A stretch of DNA of 64,000 nt from contig NZ_JAFFZW010000001.1 of NCBI RefSeq assembly GCF_017826695.1, forward strand, positions 248,001 to 312,000, read 5' to 3'. Below are positions 33,411 to 42,580 of the stretch, piece by piece (the stretch's first letter is position 1; every line of letters begins with the position of its first letter). Source of the stretch: Pseudomonas alliivorans (GTDB taxonomy: Bacteria > Pseudomonadota > Gammaproteobacteria > Pseudomonadales > Pseudomonadaceae). The position numbers and the translations under genes were made by a program. The notes under the pieces are model-generated. The model was not told the DNA's origin, did no database searches, and saw only the letters and a list, made by a program, of their open reading frames with translations.

Positions 33411-34058
33411 ATGACCTACGACATCCTGATCGCCGACGATCATCCTCTGTTTCGCAGCGCGCTGCGGCAGGCGTTGAGCATCGGCCTGGGACCAGATGCA
33501 CGGCTGGTCGAGGCAGAAAGCATCGCGCAACTGGAGTCGCATCTGGAGCAGAAGACGGACTGGGATCTGGTGTTGCTTGATCTGAACATGCCCGGTGCCT
33601 ACGGCTTTTCCGGCCTCGTTCTGTTACGGGGTCAATACCCGCAGATCCCTGTTGTCATGGTGTCGGCGCAGGAAGAAGCGTCCATTGTCGTTCGCTCCAG
33701 AGAATTCGGTGCCAGTGGTTTCATCCCCAAGTCCAGTTCGCTTGAGGCCATTCAGCATGCGGTGCGTACGGTTCTGGAGGGCGATGTCTGGTGGCCGCCG
33801 CAGGTCAACGAAACCATCAGCGTTTCAGACGAGGCCAAAGCCGCCAGTGCCGGGCTTGCCAGTTTGACGCCGCAGCAGTTCAGAGTGTTGACCATGGTCT
33901 GTGAAGGCCTGTTGAACAAGCAGATCGCGTTTGAGCTGAGTGTCTCTGAGGCCACCATCAAGGCCCACGTGACGGCGATCTTTCGCAAGCTGGGCGTGCG
34001 CACCCGGACCCAGGCAGCGTTGCTGCTGCAACAACTTGAATCCATCTCAGCCAGCTAA
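33411..34058 (+). CDS. erdR: LuxR-type response regulator ErdR
   Basis: The 215-residue protein has an N-terminal receiver domain (Asp9, Asp10 and phospho-acceptor Asp57 in LLDLNMPGAYG, Lys in FIPKSSS) and a C-terminal LuxR/GerE helix-turn-helix (LTPQQFRVLTMVCEGLLNKQIAFELSVSEATIKAHVTAIFRKLGV). It closely matches ErdR of P. aeruginosa (PA3604), which controls ethanol and acetate use through acsA and related genes, and like it lies just before dgkA. No cognate kinase is nearby. The 237-base gap upstream holds nothing I can name. Confidence 0.88.
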   Translation: MTYDILIADDHPLFRSALRQALSIGLGPDARLVEAESIAQLESHLEQKTDWDLVLLDLNMPGAYGFSGLVLLRGQYPQIPVVMVSAQEEASIVVRSREFGASGFIPKSSSLEAIQHAVRTVLEGDVWWPPQVNETISVSDEAKAASAGLASLTPQQFRVLTMVCEGLLNKQIAFELSVSEATIKAHVTAIFRKLGVRTRTQAALLLQQLESISAS

Positions 34059-34139
34059 ACCGCAGTCACAGAAATGTTCACGCTTTTTTGACCTGTGTTC
34101 CCTTAGCTTTCCTCATCCTTACTGTACAGCAGCCTCTCT

Positions 34140-34505
34140 ATGTCGCCCTTCAAAGGCCAAACCGGTCTGAAACGAATCCTCAACGCCGCAGGTTATTCCC
34201 TGGACGGCCTGACCGCCGCTTTCAAGGGCGAAGCCGCTTTTCGTCAATTGGTGCTGCTCAATGTGGTGCTGATTCCTCTGTCGTTTTTTCTGACGGTCAG
34301 TAAAGGCGAGCACGCATTGCTGGTAGCGGTATGCCTGTTGGCGTTGATCGTCGAGCTGCTCAACTCCGCTGTCGAGGCGGCCATCGATCGGATCTCTCTG
34401 GACCTGCATCCGCTGTCCAAGAATGCCAAGGATATGGGCAGCGCTGCGCAGTTTATTGCCCTGACCATGATCGGTCTGGTGTGGGGCATCGTCCTGTTGG
34501 GCTGA
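34140..34505 (+). CDS. dgkA: diacylglycerol kinase
   Basis: DgkA is a small trimeric inner-membrane enzyme that phosphorylates diacylglycerol to phosphatidate, recycling lipid released during osmoregulated glucan or other head-group transfer. The 121-residue protein has an amphipathic N-terminus (ILNAAGYSLDGLTAAFKGEAAFRQ), three transmembrane helices and the active-site motif VELLNSAVEAAIDRI with Glu72, Asn75 and Glu79, followed by KNAKDMGSAAQF. All family residues are intact. It lies 81 bases after erdR. Confidence 0.96.
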   Translation: MSPFKGQTGLKRILNAAGYSLDGLTAAFKGEAAFRQLVLLNVVLIPLSFFLTVSKGEHALLVAVCLLALIVELLNSAVEAAIDRISLDLHPLSKNAKDMGSAAQFIALTMIGLVWGIVLLG

Positions 34506-34519
34506 GTCTGACCGATTTA

Positions 34520-35446
34520 TCAGTACAGACTGGGCAGCACGATTTCGTCGCTGCGCTGCACGCCGGCGGTGAATGCCCGGCAGAGGTCGAGAAATTCGCG
34601 CATGGCGGACGTCTGATACTTCTGTTTGTGCCAGATGAAGTAGAACTGCCGGGACAGGTCCAGATCCGGGGTGGTGAGTTCGACCAGGTTGCCGCGACGA
34701 AACGCATCGCGCAGCGCCAGTCTGGAAATGCATCCGATGCCCAGCCCGGACTCCACTGCCCGCTTTATCGCTTCCGTGTGCTCCAGTTCCAGCTTCACGT
34801 TCAGACCGTTGCGGTGATGACGCATGGCCTGATCGAACGTCAGCCGGGTGCCTGAACCCTGTTCGCGCAGAATCCATGCCTCGCGTGTCAGTTCGTCCAG
34901 TGTGGCCTGGCCACGCTTGGCCAGCGGATGTTGCGGTGCACAGAACACCACCAGCTCATCTTCGACCCAGGATTGAACTTCGATGTCGGGGTGGCTGCAA
35001 TCGCCCTCGATCAAGCCAAGGTCGATCTCGTAGTGCGCCACCTGTTGCACGATGTGCGCCGTGTTCTGAACATGCAGTTTTACCTGGCTTTCCGGGTGGC
35101 GCTGCATGTAGCCACCGATCAACAGCGTTGCCAGGTAGTTGCCGATGGTCAGCGTCGCACCAACAGCCAGCGAGCCGAAGCCTGACTTGCCGTTGAGCAG
35201 GTCTTCGATTTCCTTGGCCTGATCGAGCAAGGCAACGGCCTGAGGCAGCAACTGGCGACCCGTCGCATTGAGGCTCAGTCGCTTGCCGGCTCGGTCGAAC
35301 AGCTGGCAACTGGACTGGCGCTCCAGTTCTGTGATGGACGTGCTGGCGGCCGACTGGGAGAGTGAAAGCAGCACGGCAGCGCGCGAGACGCTTTCCTGCT
35401 GGGCGACGGCGACAAAAACCTGAAGTTGACGAAGAGTGAATCGCAT
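34520..35446 (-). CDS. finR: LysR-family regulator FinR
   Basis: The 308-residue protein has a LysR winged helix-turn-helix (RQLQVFVAVAQQESVSRAAVLLSLSQSAASTSITELERQ) and a C-terminal effector domain (GSLAVGATLTIGNYLATLLIGGYMQRHP, then ESGLGIGCISRLAL). It is divergent from fpr across 123 bases. In P. putida and P. aeruginosa the LysR protein in this place, FinR, activates fpr on superoxide stress and iron limitation. The same role is inferred here from synteny. It ends 14 bases from dgkA, which converges on it. Confidence 0.85.
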   Translation of the reverse strand: MRFTLRQLQVFVAVAQQESVSRAAVLLSLSQSAASTSITELERQSSCQLFDRAGKRLSLNATGRQLLPQAVALLDQAKEIEDLLNGKSGFGSLAVGATLTIGNYLATLLIGGYMQRHPESQVKLHVQNTAHIVQQVAHYEIDLGLIEGDCSHPDIEVQSWVEDELVVFCAPQHPLAKRGQATLDELTREAWILREQGSGTRLTFDQAMRHHRNGLNVKLELEHTEAIKRAVESGLGIGCISRLALRDAFRRGNLVELTTPDLDLSRQFYFIWHKQKYQTSAMREFLDLCRAFTAGVQRSDEIVLPSLY

Positions 35447-35569
35447 ATCTATATAACCGATAACCTATATCTTGATAATTCATTTAACAGATATTGTGTC
35501 TGCCACTAGAATGTCGCGCAATAGCGCAATGCCCATGCGCGCACGAAATTTTCAGGAGTTCCCACGTAC
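35447..35569. promoter_or_regulatory. finR-fpr divergent regulatory region
   Basis: The 123-base gap between the divergent starts is AT-rich next to finR (35447-35510), with repeated elements: AACCGATAACC and two ATAT-containing boxes (TATCTATATAACCGAT and AACCTATATCTTGAT). LysR proteins bind T-N11-A sites with dyad symmetry in such places. The exact operator and promoters cannot be fixed by eye. Confidence 0.5.
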
Positions 35570-36349
35570 ATGAGCAACATGAACCACGAGCGTGTCCTCA
35601 GCGTCCATCACTGGAACGACACCCTCTTCAGTTTCAAGTGCACCCGCGACCCTGGTTTGCGTTTCGAGAACGGTCAGTTCGTCATGATCGGCCTGCAGCA
35701 GCCAAATGGTCGTCCGCTCATGCGTGCGTATTCGATTGCCAGCCCCAACTGGGAAGAGCATCTGGAGTTTTTCAGCATCAAGGTGCCGGACGGTCCGCTG
35801 ACTTCCCAGTTGCAACACCTCAAGGAAGGCGACGAGATCATCATCAGCAAAAAGCCTACGGGCACGCTGGTACTGGATGACCTGAAGCCGGGCAAACATC
35901 TTTATCTGCTCAGCACCGGGACCGGCCTGGCGCCGTTCATGAGCGTCATTCAGGACCCTGAAACCTATGAGCGTTTCGAAAAGGTCATCCTGTGCCACGG
36001 CGTGCGTTACGTGAACGAAGTCGCTTATCGTGAGTTCATCACTGAGCACCTGCCGCAGAACGAGTTCTTCGGTGAAGCGCTGCGCGACAAGCTGATCTAC
36101 TACCCGACCGTGACACGCGAGCCGTTCGAAAACGAAGGCCGCCTGACTGACCTGATGCGCAGCGGCAAGCTGTTCAGCGACATCGGTCTGCCGCCGATCA
36201 ATCCTCAGGACGACCGTGCCATGCTGTGCGGTAGTCCAAGCATGCTCGACGAGACCAGCGAAGTGCTCAACAACTTCGGCCTGACCGTTTCGCCACGCAT
36301 GCGTGAGCCTGGCGACTACCTGATCGAGCGTGCATTCGTCGAGAAGTAA
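35570..36349 (+). CDS. fpr: ferredoxin-NADP+ reductase
   Basis: Fpr moves electrons between NADPH and ferredoxin or bacterioferritin-associated ferredoxin through FAD, and takes part in oxidative-stress defence and iron release. The 259-residue protein has the FAD-binding motif RPLMRAYSIASPNWEEH, the GPLTSQL segment, the NADP site LSTGTGLAPFMSVI, the CGSPSML motif and the C-terminal AFVEK, typical of the bacterial subclass I. It is divergent from finR and ends at a strong bidirectional terminator. Confidence 0.97.
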   Translation: MSNMNHERVLSVHHWNDTLFSFKCTRDPGLRFENGQFVMIGLQQPNGRPLMRAYSIASPNWEEHLEFFSIKVPDGPLTSQLQHLKEGDEIIISKKPTGTLVLDDLKPGKHLYLLSTGTGLAPFMSVIQDPETYERFEKVILCHGVRYVNEVAYREFITEHLPQNEFFGEALRDKLIYYPTVTREPFENEGRLTDLMRSGKLFSDIGLPPINPQDDRAMLCGSPSMLDETSEVLNNFGLTVSPRMREPGDYLIERAFVEK

Positions 36350-36360
36350 GCCGGGTTGAA

Positions 36361-36400
36361 AAAAACCGCCTCACCCTTGGGCAGGGTGAGGCGGTTTTTT
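36361..36400 (+). terminator. bidirectional terminator between fpr and the trmO-like gene
   Basis: A 13-bp stem (AACCGCCTCACCC / GGGTGAGGCGGTT) with A and T runs on both sides lies 12 bases after the fpr stop and reaches into the last codon of the opposing gene. It can serve both strands. Confidence 0.9.
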
Positions 36401-37106
36401 ATTGGCCGGAATCTTGTGCCGGGATCACTTCCAGCACGCAGATGACACCTGCCTGGGGGTAATGCCAGCGAACATCCAGATCCCAGAACTGCGCACCATA
36501 GCGACGCTCAGGTGTGGGCGTCTGATAAGCCGGCCGTGGATCCTGAGCCAGGCACTGCTCGATCAGTTCCATCAGTGGCTCCCCCAGCCTCAAGGCATGC
36601 TCGTGCGCCTGAACCAGCGCAGCCTCCTGCCAGAGCACTGGAATCAGCTCGGGTGCAGCACTGGCCATGGAGTTGGTCGCGCTTTCGACAGTGTCGGCAT
36701 AGGGTACATAGGGCTTGATGTCCAGCACCGGCGTCCCGTCCAGCAGGTCAATACCTGACAGCCACAGACGCCCGGCTTCAACCTTGTCCAGCCTGACCAC
36801 TGACTGACCGATGCCATTTGGGCGATGAGTCGCGCGGGTAGCGAATACGCCCATCGACTGGTTGCCGCCCAGACGAGGCGGGCGCACTTTCAGACGTGGC
36901 TTGTCTTCCAGCGCCAGATGAAACAGGAACAGCAACCAGACATGGCTGACCTGCTCAAGACCCTGCACCGCATCACCCTGATCGAAGGGGGCGACCAGTT
37001 CCAGCACGCCGCGCGCCGCCGGTGCCAGCTGTGGCTGGCGCGGAATGGCAAACTTCTCCTTGAAGCAGGAGCGCATGTAGCCGACAGGTGAAACGGTATG
37101 GGTCAT
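36399..37106 (-). CDS. trmO: tRNA (adenine(37)-N6)-methyltransferase, TsaA/TrmO-like
   Basis: TrmO methylates N6 of t6A at position 37 of tRNA-Thr, with S-adenosylmethionine as donor. The protein is 235 residues from the ATG at 37106 (MTHTVSPVGYMRSCF); a TTG three codons upstream is less likely. The family's beta-barrel motifs are present: VGYMRSCFKEKFAIPRQP, LEQVSHVWLLFLFH, GVFATRATHRPNGIGQSVVRL and LLDGTPVLDIKPYVPYAD. The C-terminal extension (ERRYGAQFWDLDV) is the usual proteobacterial one. The DUF1456 gene lies 10 bases upstream, so the two are probably co-transcribed. Confidence 0.88.
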   Translation of the reverse strand: MTHTVSPVGYMRSCFKEKFAIPRQPQLAPAARGVLELVAPFDQGDAVQGLEQVSHVWLLFLFHLALEDKPRLKVRPPRLGGNQSMGVFATRATHRPNGIGQSVVRLDKVEAGRLWLSGIDLLDGTPVLDIKPYVPYADTVESATNSMASAAPELIPVLWQEAALVQAHEHALRLGEPLMELIEQCLAQDPRPAYQTPTPERRYGAQFWDLDVRWHYPQAGVICVLEVIPAQDSGQ

Positions 37107-37116
37107 GCCCGCCAAC

Positions 37117-37578
37117 TCAGCCGCGAACGCGCAGGGTCAGGCCTTTAAGGAAGTTGCGCAGCAACTGGTCGCCGCATTCGCGGTAGTTGGTATGACCTAC
37201 CTTGCGAAACAGAGCGCTCAGCTCCGGCTTGGAGACCGGGAAGTCGACGGACTTTAGGATCGCGTGCATGTCGTCCTCTTTCAGTTCGAAGGCCACGCGC
37301 AGCTTTTTCAGCACGATGTTATTGGTGATCGGCAGGTCGATAGGCTGAGGTGGACGGCTCTCGTCCTTGCCGCGCTTGAAGTAGACCAGGCCGTCCAGAA
37401 AGTGCGCCATGACCTCGTCGCTGCAATCCAGGTAGCCTTCTTCTTCCTCTTTCTTCATGAACGCAATGACGTCGCTCCTGGAGACCTCAAAACCAGTCAG
37501 TCCGGTGATTTCGACGATTTTGCTGTCGCTGATATCGAGCATGTAGCGCACGCTGCGCAATACATCGTTGTTCATCAT
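37117..37578 (-). CDS. DUF1456 (YehS-like) protein
   Basis: The 153-residue protein is made of two similar halves, each about 68 residues with the pattern NNDVLRSVRYMLDISDSKIVEITGLTG and later NNIVLKKLRVAFELKEDDMHAILKSV, followed by a conserved GYxxCxDEVMAHFLDGLVYFKRG segment. This duplicated build is that of DUF1456, whose E. coli member is YehS. No biochemical function is known to me. It precedes the trmO-like gene by 10 bases and lies downstream of the pseudouridine-synthase-like gene on the same strand. Confidence 0.8.
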   Translation of the reverse strand: MMNNDVLRSVRYMLDISDSKIVEITGLTGFEVSRSDVIAFMKKEEEEGYLDCSDEVMAHFLDGLVYFKRGKDESRPPQPIDLPITNNIVLKKLRVAFELKEDDMHAILKSVDFPVSKPELSALFRKVGHTNYRECGDQLLRNFLKGLTLRVRG

Positions 37579-37647
37579 GAGCGGTGAGTCCTGTAAGTCT
37601 TTTGACGGCGCACGAACAAGCGCGTGCGCCCGGTAATGAGAGAGGCG

Positions 37648-38358
37648 TTAGAACTTTTCCTTGGTCGTCATGTAACGCCATTGCCCCTCGGGCAGCTTGC
37701 CCATGGACACGCCGCCAATGCGGATACGGCGAATGGAGACGATTTTCAGGCCGACAGCCTCGCAGAGCTGAGCGATGACGCCGGGCTGCGGATTTTTCAT
37801 GGCGAAACGCAGGCGGTTCTCGTTCTGCCAGCTGGCTTTGACCTTCGGCAGCTCCTTGCCCTTGTAGGTCAGGCCGTGGTTCAAGCGATTCAGTCCATGA
37901 GGGGCCATCTCGCCGGAGATCTCCACGACATACTCCTGCTCGATCTTGCTGCGGTCGTCGGTGAGTTTGCGAAGGATTTTCCAGTCCTGGCTGAAGACCA
38001 TCAGGCCGCTGGCGTTGGCCTGCAGGCTGGAGATCGCCTCAAGCCGCAAAAAATGGCCCTTGAGGGGGCGTTTGCCGTAGCTGTGTTCTTCGCAAAGCGT
38101 GCCGGGCGTGATCATCTGCAGCGCACTTTCGGCAGTGGCCGAGGCCGGCGTGTGGAAGATGATAGTGACCGGCTCCGGCGCGTCAGCCTTGGCATCAGGG
38201 CTCAGCTCTACTTTCTGGGTATCGACCTTGAATTGTGGCTCTTCGACCACCACGCCATCCACGGTGACCCAACCTCCCTCGATGAACAGTTCAGCCTCCC
38301 GGCGGGAGCAGCCGACCAGATCAATGAGGCGTTTGGAGAGGCGGATGGGGTCTGTCAT
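37648..38358 (-). CDS. pseudouridine-synthase-like protein (RsuA/RluF family) without catalytic Asp
   Basis: The 236-residue protein has an N-terminal S4 RNA-binding domain (IRLSKRLIDLVGCSRREAELFIEGGWVTVDG) and a C-terminal RsuA/RluF-like fold (IEQEYVVEISGEMAPHGLNRL, then GLKIVSIRRIRIGGVSMGKLPEGQWR). In active family members the catalytic loop reads RLDxxSxGL. Here the matching segment is SSLQANASGLMVF, with Gln113 in the Asp position, and the Arg is also lost. The fold should still bind RNA, but pseudouridine formation by the known mechanism is not expected. I recall Pseudomonas relatives with the same change, so it is probably a stable subfamily rather than a mutation. It may be an RNA-binding assembly factor. 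Confidence 0.75.
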   Translation of the reverse strand: MTDPIRLSKRLIDLVGCSRREAELFIEGGWVTVDGVVVEEPQFKVDTQKVELSPDAKADAPEPVTIIFHTPASATAESALQMITPGTLCEEHSYGKRPLKGHFLRLEAISSLQANASGLMVFSQDWKILRKLTDDRSKIEQEYVVEISGEMAPHGLNRLNHGLTYKGKELPKVKASWQNENRLRFAMKNPQPGVIAQLCEAVGLKIVSIRRIRIGGVSMGKLPEGQWRYMTTKEKF

Positions 38359-38449
38359 GAAAGAAGCCGTTTACTGATGAGAAAGGCGCCATTGTAACCG
38401 CCTGCGCCGGGTTATTCGCGGCAACATTGCAATTGCGCCTTCAGGCACG

Positions 38450-38893
38450 TCAATTGCGGCGGCTCAACTGCATTCTGAGCATCGGATAAGGGCTGCCCAG
38501 GCCATCGACTTCGGAGCGGCTGACCACCTCAAAGCCGTGCTTGAGATAGAACCCCAGCGCTTGCGGATTCTGTTCGTTCACATCCAGCTCGTAGATGCGG
38601 AACTGTGAGATCGCATGGGTCAGCAACTGTGAGCCCAGCCCTTCTGCGCGGTGCTCAGGATCGATGAACAACATGTCGAGTTTGCTCCGATTGACGCCTG
38701 CAAAGCCGGTGATGTTCAGTTGTGCGTCACGGGTACAAAACAGCGTCACGCTGTCCAGATACTGCCGGAGCAGCAGATCCTTCAGCAGCGTGATATAGGC
38801 GTCCGGCAGAAAGTCGTGAGTGGCGCGTACCGAGCGCTCCCACAGGTCTACCAAAGCCGGGTAGTCGTTCTTGTCTGGAATGTAGAATTCCAT
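38450..38893 (-). CDS. GNAT-family N-acetyltransferase
   Basis: The product is 147 residues from the ATG at 38893 (MEFYIPDKNDYPALVDLWERSVRATHDFL). It has the GNAT acetyl-CoA signature in LDMLFIDPEHRAEGLGSQLLTHAI (motif A, with a Q/RxxGxG-like turn EGLGS) and motif B in ELDVNEQNPQALGFYLKHGFEVVSRSE. The start WERSVRATHDFL is like the YjaB subgroup. The acceptor substrate is unknown. It lies downstream of rimO but is separated from it by a strong terminator, so it has its own promoter. Confidence 0.85.
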   Translation of the reverse strand: MEFYIPDKNDYPALVDLWERSVRATHDFLPDAYITLLKDLLLRQYLDSVTLFCTRDAQLNITGFAGVNRSKLDMLFIDPEHRAEGLGSQLLTHAISQFRIYELDVNEQNPQALGFYLKHGFEVVSRSEVDGLGSPYPMLRMQLSRRN

Positions 38894-38944
38894 CGGGCCA
38901 GGGCTCCCAGTGTCCGGTCTGTGCATAGACCGCAAAACTCAACG

Positions 38945-38980
38945 AAAAAGCCCTGCCGTTTTGAAGGGCAGGGCTTTTTT
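38945..38980 (-). terminator. rimO terminator
   Basis: GCCCTGCC / GGCAGGGC (8-bp GC stem) with flanking A and T runs lies 20 bases beyond the rimO stop on the minus strand and before the GNAT gene. Confidence 0.88.
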
Positions 38981-38999
38981 CCGGCAAATGGAGCCCGCG

Positions 39000-40343
39000 T
39001 CAGATGATTTCGGCCCACAGGTCGTATTCATCGGCATCGGTCACGCGGCACATGATCTTGTCACCCGGCTTGACGGTGCTGTCATCCTCCAGGCCGATGA
39101 ACACGTTACCGTCGATTTCAGGGGCGTCGAAGAAACAGCGACCGATCGCGCCACGCTCATCGACTTCGTCGATCAGCACTTCGATCTCGCGGCCGATCTT
39201 CATCTGCAGACGAGCGGCACTGATGGCCTGCTGATGCGCCATGAAGCGGTCCCAACGGTCCTGTTTGACGTCATCCGGCACAACGGCAGCGTCCAGCAGA
39301 TTGGCAGGCGCACCTTCGACGGGTGAGTACTGGAAGCAGCCGACGCGGTCCAGTTGGGCCTCGGTCAGCCAGTCCAGCAGGTACTGGAAGTCTTCTTCGG
39401 TTTCGCCGGGGAAGCCGACGATAAAGGTCGAACGGATGATCAGATCCGGGCACTGCTCGCGCCAGTTCTTGATGCGGGCAAGGGTCTTGTCCTCGAAGGC
39501 CGGACGCTTCATCAGCTTGAGGACCTTGGGGCTGGCGTGCTGGAACGGGATATCCAGATACGGCAGGATCTTGCCCGCGGCCATCAAAGGGATCAGCTCA
39601 TCAACGTGCGGATACGGATAAACGTAATGCAATCGTACCCAGACACCCATGGAGCCCAGCGCCTGACACAACTCGGTCATGCGGGTCTTGACCGGCTGGC
39701 CGTCCCAGAAACCGGTGCGGTACTTGACGTCGACGCCGTAGGCGCTGGTGTCCTGAGAAATGACCAGCAATTCCTTCACGCCGGATTTGACCAGACGCTT
39801 GGCTTCGTCAAGCACATCGCCGACCGGGCGGCTGACCAGCTTGCCGCGCATCGAAGGAATGATGCAAAAGCTGCAGCTGTGGTTGCAGCCTTCGGAAATC
39901 TTCAGGTACGCGTAATGGCGCGGCGTCAGCTTGATGCCTTGCGGCGGCACCAGATCGATCAGCGGGTTGTGATCGTGGCGCGGCGGCACGACTTCGTGCA
40001 CGGCATTGACGACCTGCTCGTACTGCTGAGGACCGGTCACCGACAACACGCTCGGGTGGACGTTGCGAATGACGCTTTCATCCACGCCCATACAGCCGGT
40101 CACGATCACCTTGCCGTTTTCCGCCAGCGCCTCACCGATCACTTCCAGCGATTCAGCCTTGGCCGTATCGATGAAGCCGCAGGTATTGACGACAACCACG
40201 TCGGCGTCCTCGTAAGTCGGGACGACTTCGTAACCTTCCATGCGCAATTGAGTCAGGATCCGTTCGGAATCGACCAAAGCCTTCGGGCAACCCAGAGAAA
40301 CGAACCCGACCTTGGGGGCGGATGGCGTGGTGACGGTGGACAT
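39000..40343 (-). CDS. rimO: ribosomal protein S12 methylthiotransferase RimO
   Basis: RimO methylthiolates Asp89 of ribosomal protein S12 using two iron-sulfur clusters. The 447-residue protein has the N-terminal MTTase domain with Cys19, Cys55 and Cys84, the radical-SAM motif CNHSCSFC (Cys153, Cys157, Cys160), and a C-terminal TRAM domain ([29 protein letters not shown]). The FFDAPEIDG sequence in TRAM is RimO-like rather than MiaB-like. It is divergent from kup across 260 bases, in which I see no clear signal. Confidence 0.97.
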   Translation of the reverse strand: MSTVTTPSAPKVGFVSLGCPKALVDSERILTQLRMEGYEVVPTYEDADVVVVNTCGFIDTAKAESLEVIGEALAENGKVIVTGCMGVDESVIRNVHPSVLSVTGPQQYEQVVNAVHEVVPPRHDHNPLIDLVPPQGIKLTPRHYAYLKISEGCNHSCSFCIIPSMRGKLVSRPVGDVLDEAKRLVKSGVKELLVISQDTSAYGVDVKYRTGFWDGQPVKTRMTELCQALGSMGVWVRLHYVYPYPHVDELIPLMAAGKILPYLDIPFQHASPKVLKLMKRPAFEDKTLARIKNWREQCPDLIIRSTFIVGFPGETEEDFQYLLDWLTEAQLDRVGCFQYSPVEGAPANLLDAAVVPDDVKQDRWDRFMAHQQAISAARLQMKIGREIEVLIDEVDERGAIGRCFFDAPEIDGNVFIGLEDDSTVKPGDKIMCRVTDADEYDLWAEII

Positions 40344-40603
40344 GGCGAACCTCGGCGTGAAGGGGCCTGGACACTACGTGCAGGCACCGGTTGGGCGCTT
40401 GGTTGCGCCTCTGATCAAAAAGTGCGCAATTCTAGCGGTGACCGCGCACGATGACCAGTCTTTGGAAGAGAATTACGACGAGTGCTGCGTTATGCTTCGC
40501 GCCATTGCGTCGAGGCATGTCAATGTCTGGGCGGTTCTGAATTGTTACGTGTTGTGAAGTTCATAGTGCTTTGAGCCTCATGTCTGGTTTCCGGGAGTAG
40601 TGG

Positions 40604-42499
40604 ATGAGTCAAACAAACAGTCATGAAGGTTCTGGAAAGGCTGCCAGGCCTGTGGGACTCCTGATCGCGGCGGTGGGTGTGGTGTATGGCGATATCGGCA
40701 CCAGCCCGCTGTATACGCTCAAGGAGGTGTTTCAGGGCGGCTACGGGGTCGAGGTCACGCATGACGCGATTCTGGGCGTACTGTCGCTGATTTTCTGGTC
40801 GCTGATCTGGGTGGTGTCCTTCAAGTACATGGTCTTCATCCTGCGCGCCGACAACCAGGGCGAGGGCGGCATCATGGCCCTGACTGCGCTGGCGCGGCGG
40901 GCTACGGCCAGATTCCCCAAATTGCAGATGATGATGGTGGTGTTCGGCCTGTTCGGTGCGGCCCTGTTCTATGGCGACAGCATGATTACGCCTGCCGTCT
41001 CGGTACTGTCCGCAATGGAAGGTCTGGAGCTGGCGTTCGACGGGCTGGAACACTGGATCGTGCCGATGGCGCTAGTGGTGCTGATCGGGCTGTTCCTGAT
41101 TCAGAGGCACGGTACGGCGCGCATCGGTGTGCTGTTCGGTCCGGTAATGGTCACCTGGTTCGTCGTGTTGGGCGCACTGGGTGTCTACGGCATCATGCAG
41201 TCGCCGGAAGTGCTCAAGGCGGTGAACCCTGTCTGGGGTGTGCGCTTCTTCATTATTCATCCGGGCATCGGTGTCGCCATTCTGGGCGCGGTAGTGCTGG
41301 CGTTGACCGGCGCCGAAGCCTTGTATGCCGACATGGGCCACTTCGGTCGCAAGCCCATCTCGCGGGCGTGGTTCATCCTCGTGCTGCCGGCGTTGCTGCT
41401 CAACTATTTCGGTCAGGGTGCGCTGGTGCTGGGCAACCCCGAGACTGTTCGCAATCCGTTTTATCTGCTGGCGCCGGGTTGGGCGCTGCTGCCGCTGATC
41501 GGCCTGTCGACTATGGCGACGATCATTGCCTCCCAGGCGGTGATTTCCGGTGCGTTTTCCATGACGCTGCAAGCCATCCAGCTTGGCTATATTCCGCGCA
41601 TGTACATTCAGCACACCTCCAGTGATGCGCAGGGCCAGATCTATATCGGCGCTGTGAACTGGGCACTGATGGCGGGCGTGATCATGCTGGTGATCGGCTT
41701 CGAGTCTTCCGGCGCGCTGGCTTCTGCCTACGGTGTGGCGGTAACCGGGACCATGCTCTGCACCACGATTCTGGTGTCTTCGGTGATGCTGCTGCTGTGG
41801 AAATGGCCGCCATTGCTGGCCGTTCCGCTGCTGGTGGGGCTGTTGCTGGTTGACGGTCTGTTTTTCGCCGCGAACGTGCCGAAGATCTTCCAGGGTGGTG
41901 CCTTTCCGGTGTTGGCGGGGGCTGTGCTGTTCATCCTCATGACCACCTGGAAGCGCGGCAAACAGTTGCTCGCCGAGCGCATCGACGAGGGCGGTCTGCC
42001 GCTGCCGATCTTCATTGGCAGCATCCGTGTGCAGCCGCCGCATCGCGTGCAAGGCACGGCGGTGTTCCTGACGGCTCGTTCCGATGCCGTGCCGCATGCG
42101 CTGCTGCACAACATGCTGCACAACCAGGTACTGCACGAACAGGTCGTGCTGTTGACGGTTGTTTACGAGGATTCACCGAGGGTCCCGGCTCAGCAGCGTT
42201 TCGAGGTCGAGTCGTACGGTGAGGGGTTCTATCGCGTGATCCTGCACTTCGGGTTCATCGACGAGCCGGACGTGCCCGCTGCGCTTGCTCTGTGTCACCT
42301 GGCTGAGCTGGACTTCAGCCCGATGCGTACCACCTACTTCCTGAGCCGCGAGACGGTTATCCCGTCGAAGATGGTAGGCATGGCTCGCTGGCGCGAAGCA
42401 CTGTTCGCCTTCATGCTCAAGAACGCCAACGGCAACCTGCGCTTCTTCAAACTGCCGTTCAACCGCGTGATCGAGCTGGGTACGCAAGTCGAGATGTAA
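40604..42499 (+). CDS. kup: KUP-family low-affinity potassium transporter
   Basis: Kup takes up K+ by proton symport. The 631-residue protein has about twelve transmembrane helices in the first 430 residues and a C-terminal cytoplasmic domain of about 190. Family motifs are seen in [20 protein letters not shown] near the N-terminus, [41 protein letters not shown] and [15 protein letters not shown]. The GGGAG ribosome-binding site is close to the ATG. It is a single gene closed by a strong bidirectional terminator. Confidence 0.96.
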   Translation: MSQTNSHEGSGKAARPVGLLIAAVGVVYGDIGTSPLYTLKEVFQGGYGVEVTHDAILGVLSLIFWSLIWVVSFKYMVFILRADNQGEGGIMALTALARRATARFPKLQMMMVVFGLFGAALFYGDSMITPAVSVLSAMEGLELAFDGLEHWIVPMALVVLIGLFLIQRHGTARIGVLFGPVMVTWFVVLGALGVYGIMQSPEVLKAVNPVWGVRFFIIHPGIGVAILGAVVLALTGAEALYADMGHFGRKPISRAWFILVLPALLLNYFGQGALVLGNPETVRNPFYLLAPGWALLPLIGLSTMATIIASQAVISGAFSMTLQAIQLGYIPRMYIQHTSSDAQGQIYIGAVNWALMAGVIMLVIGFESSGALASAYGVAVTGTMLCTTILVSSVMLLLWKWPPLLAVPLLVGLLLVDGLFFAANVPKIFQGGAFPVLAGAVLFILMTTWKRGKQLLAERIDEGGLPLPIFIGSIRVQPPHRVQGTAVFLTARSDAVPHALLHNMLHNQVLHEQVVLLTVVYEDSPRVPAQQRFEVESYGEGFYRVILHFGFIDEPDVPAALALCHLAELDFSPMRTTYFLSRETVIPSKMVGMARWREALFAFMLKNANGNLRFFKLPFNRVIELGTQVEM

Positions 42500-42522
42500 G
42501 CTGCCGGATATACCCTGCCAAT

Positions 42523-42560
42523 AAAAATCCCGGCGACCTTACGGTGCCGGGATTTTTTTT
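42523..42560 (+). terminator. bidirectional terminator after kup
   Basis: AAATCCCGGC / GCCGGGATTT form a 10-bp stem followed by a run of eight T and preceded by A residues. It serves kup on the plus strand and the hydrolase gene on the minus strand. Confidence 0.9.
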
Positions 42561-42580
42561 GGTCTCGGATAACTGACCGG

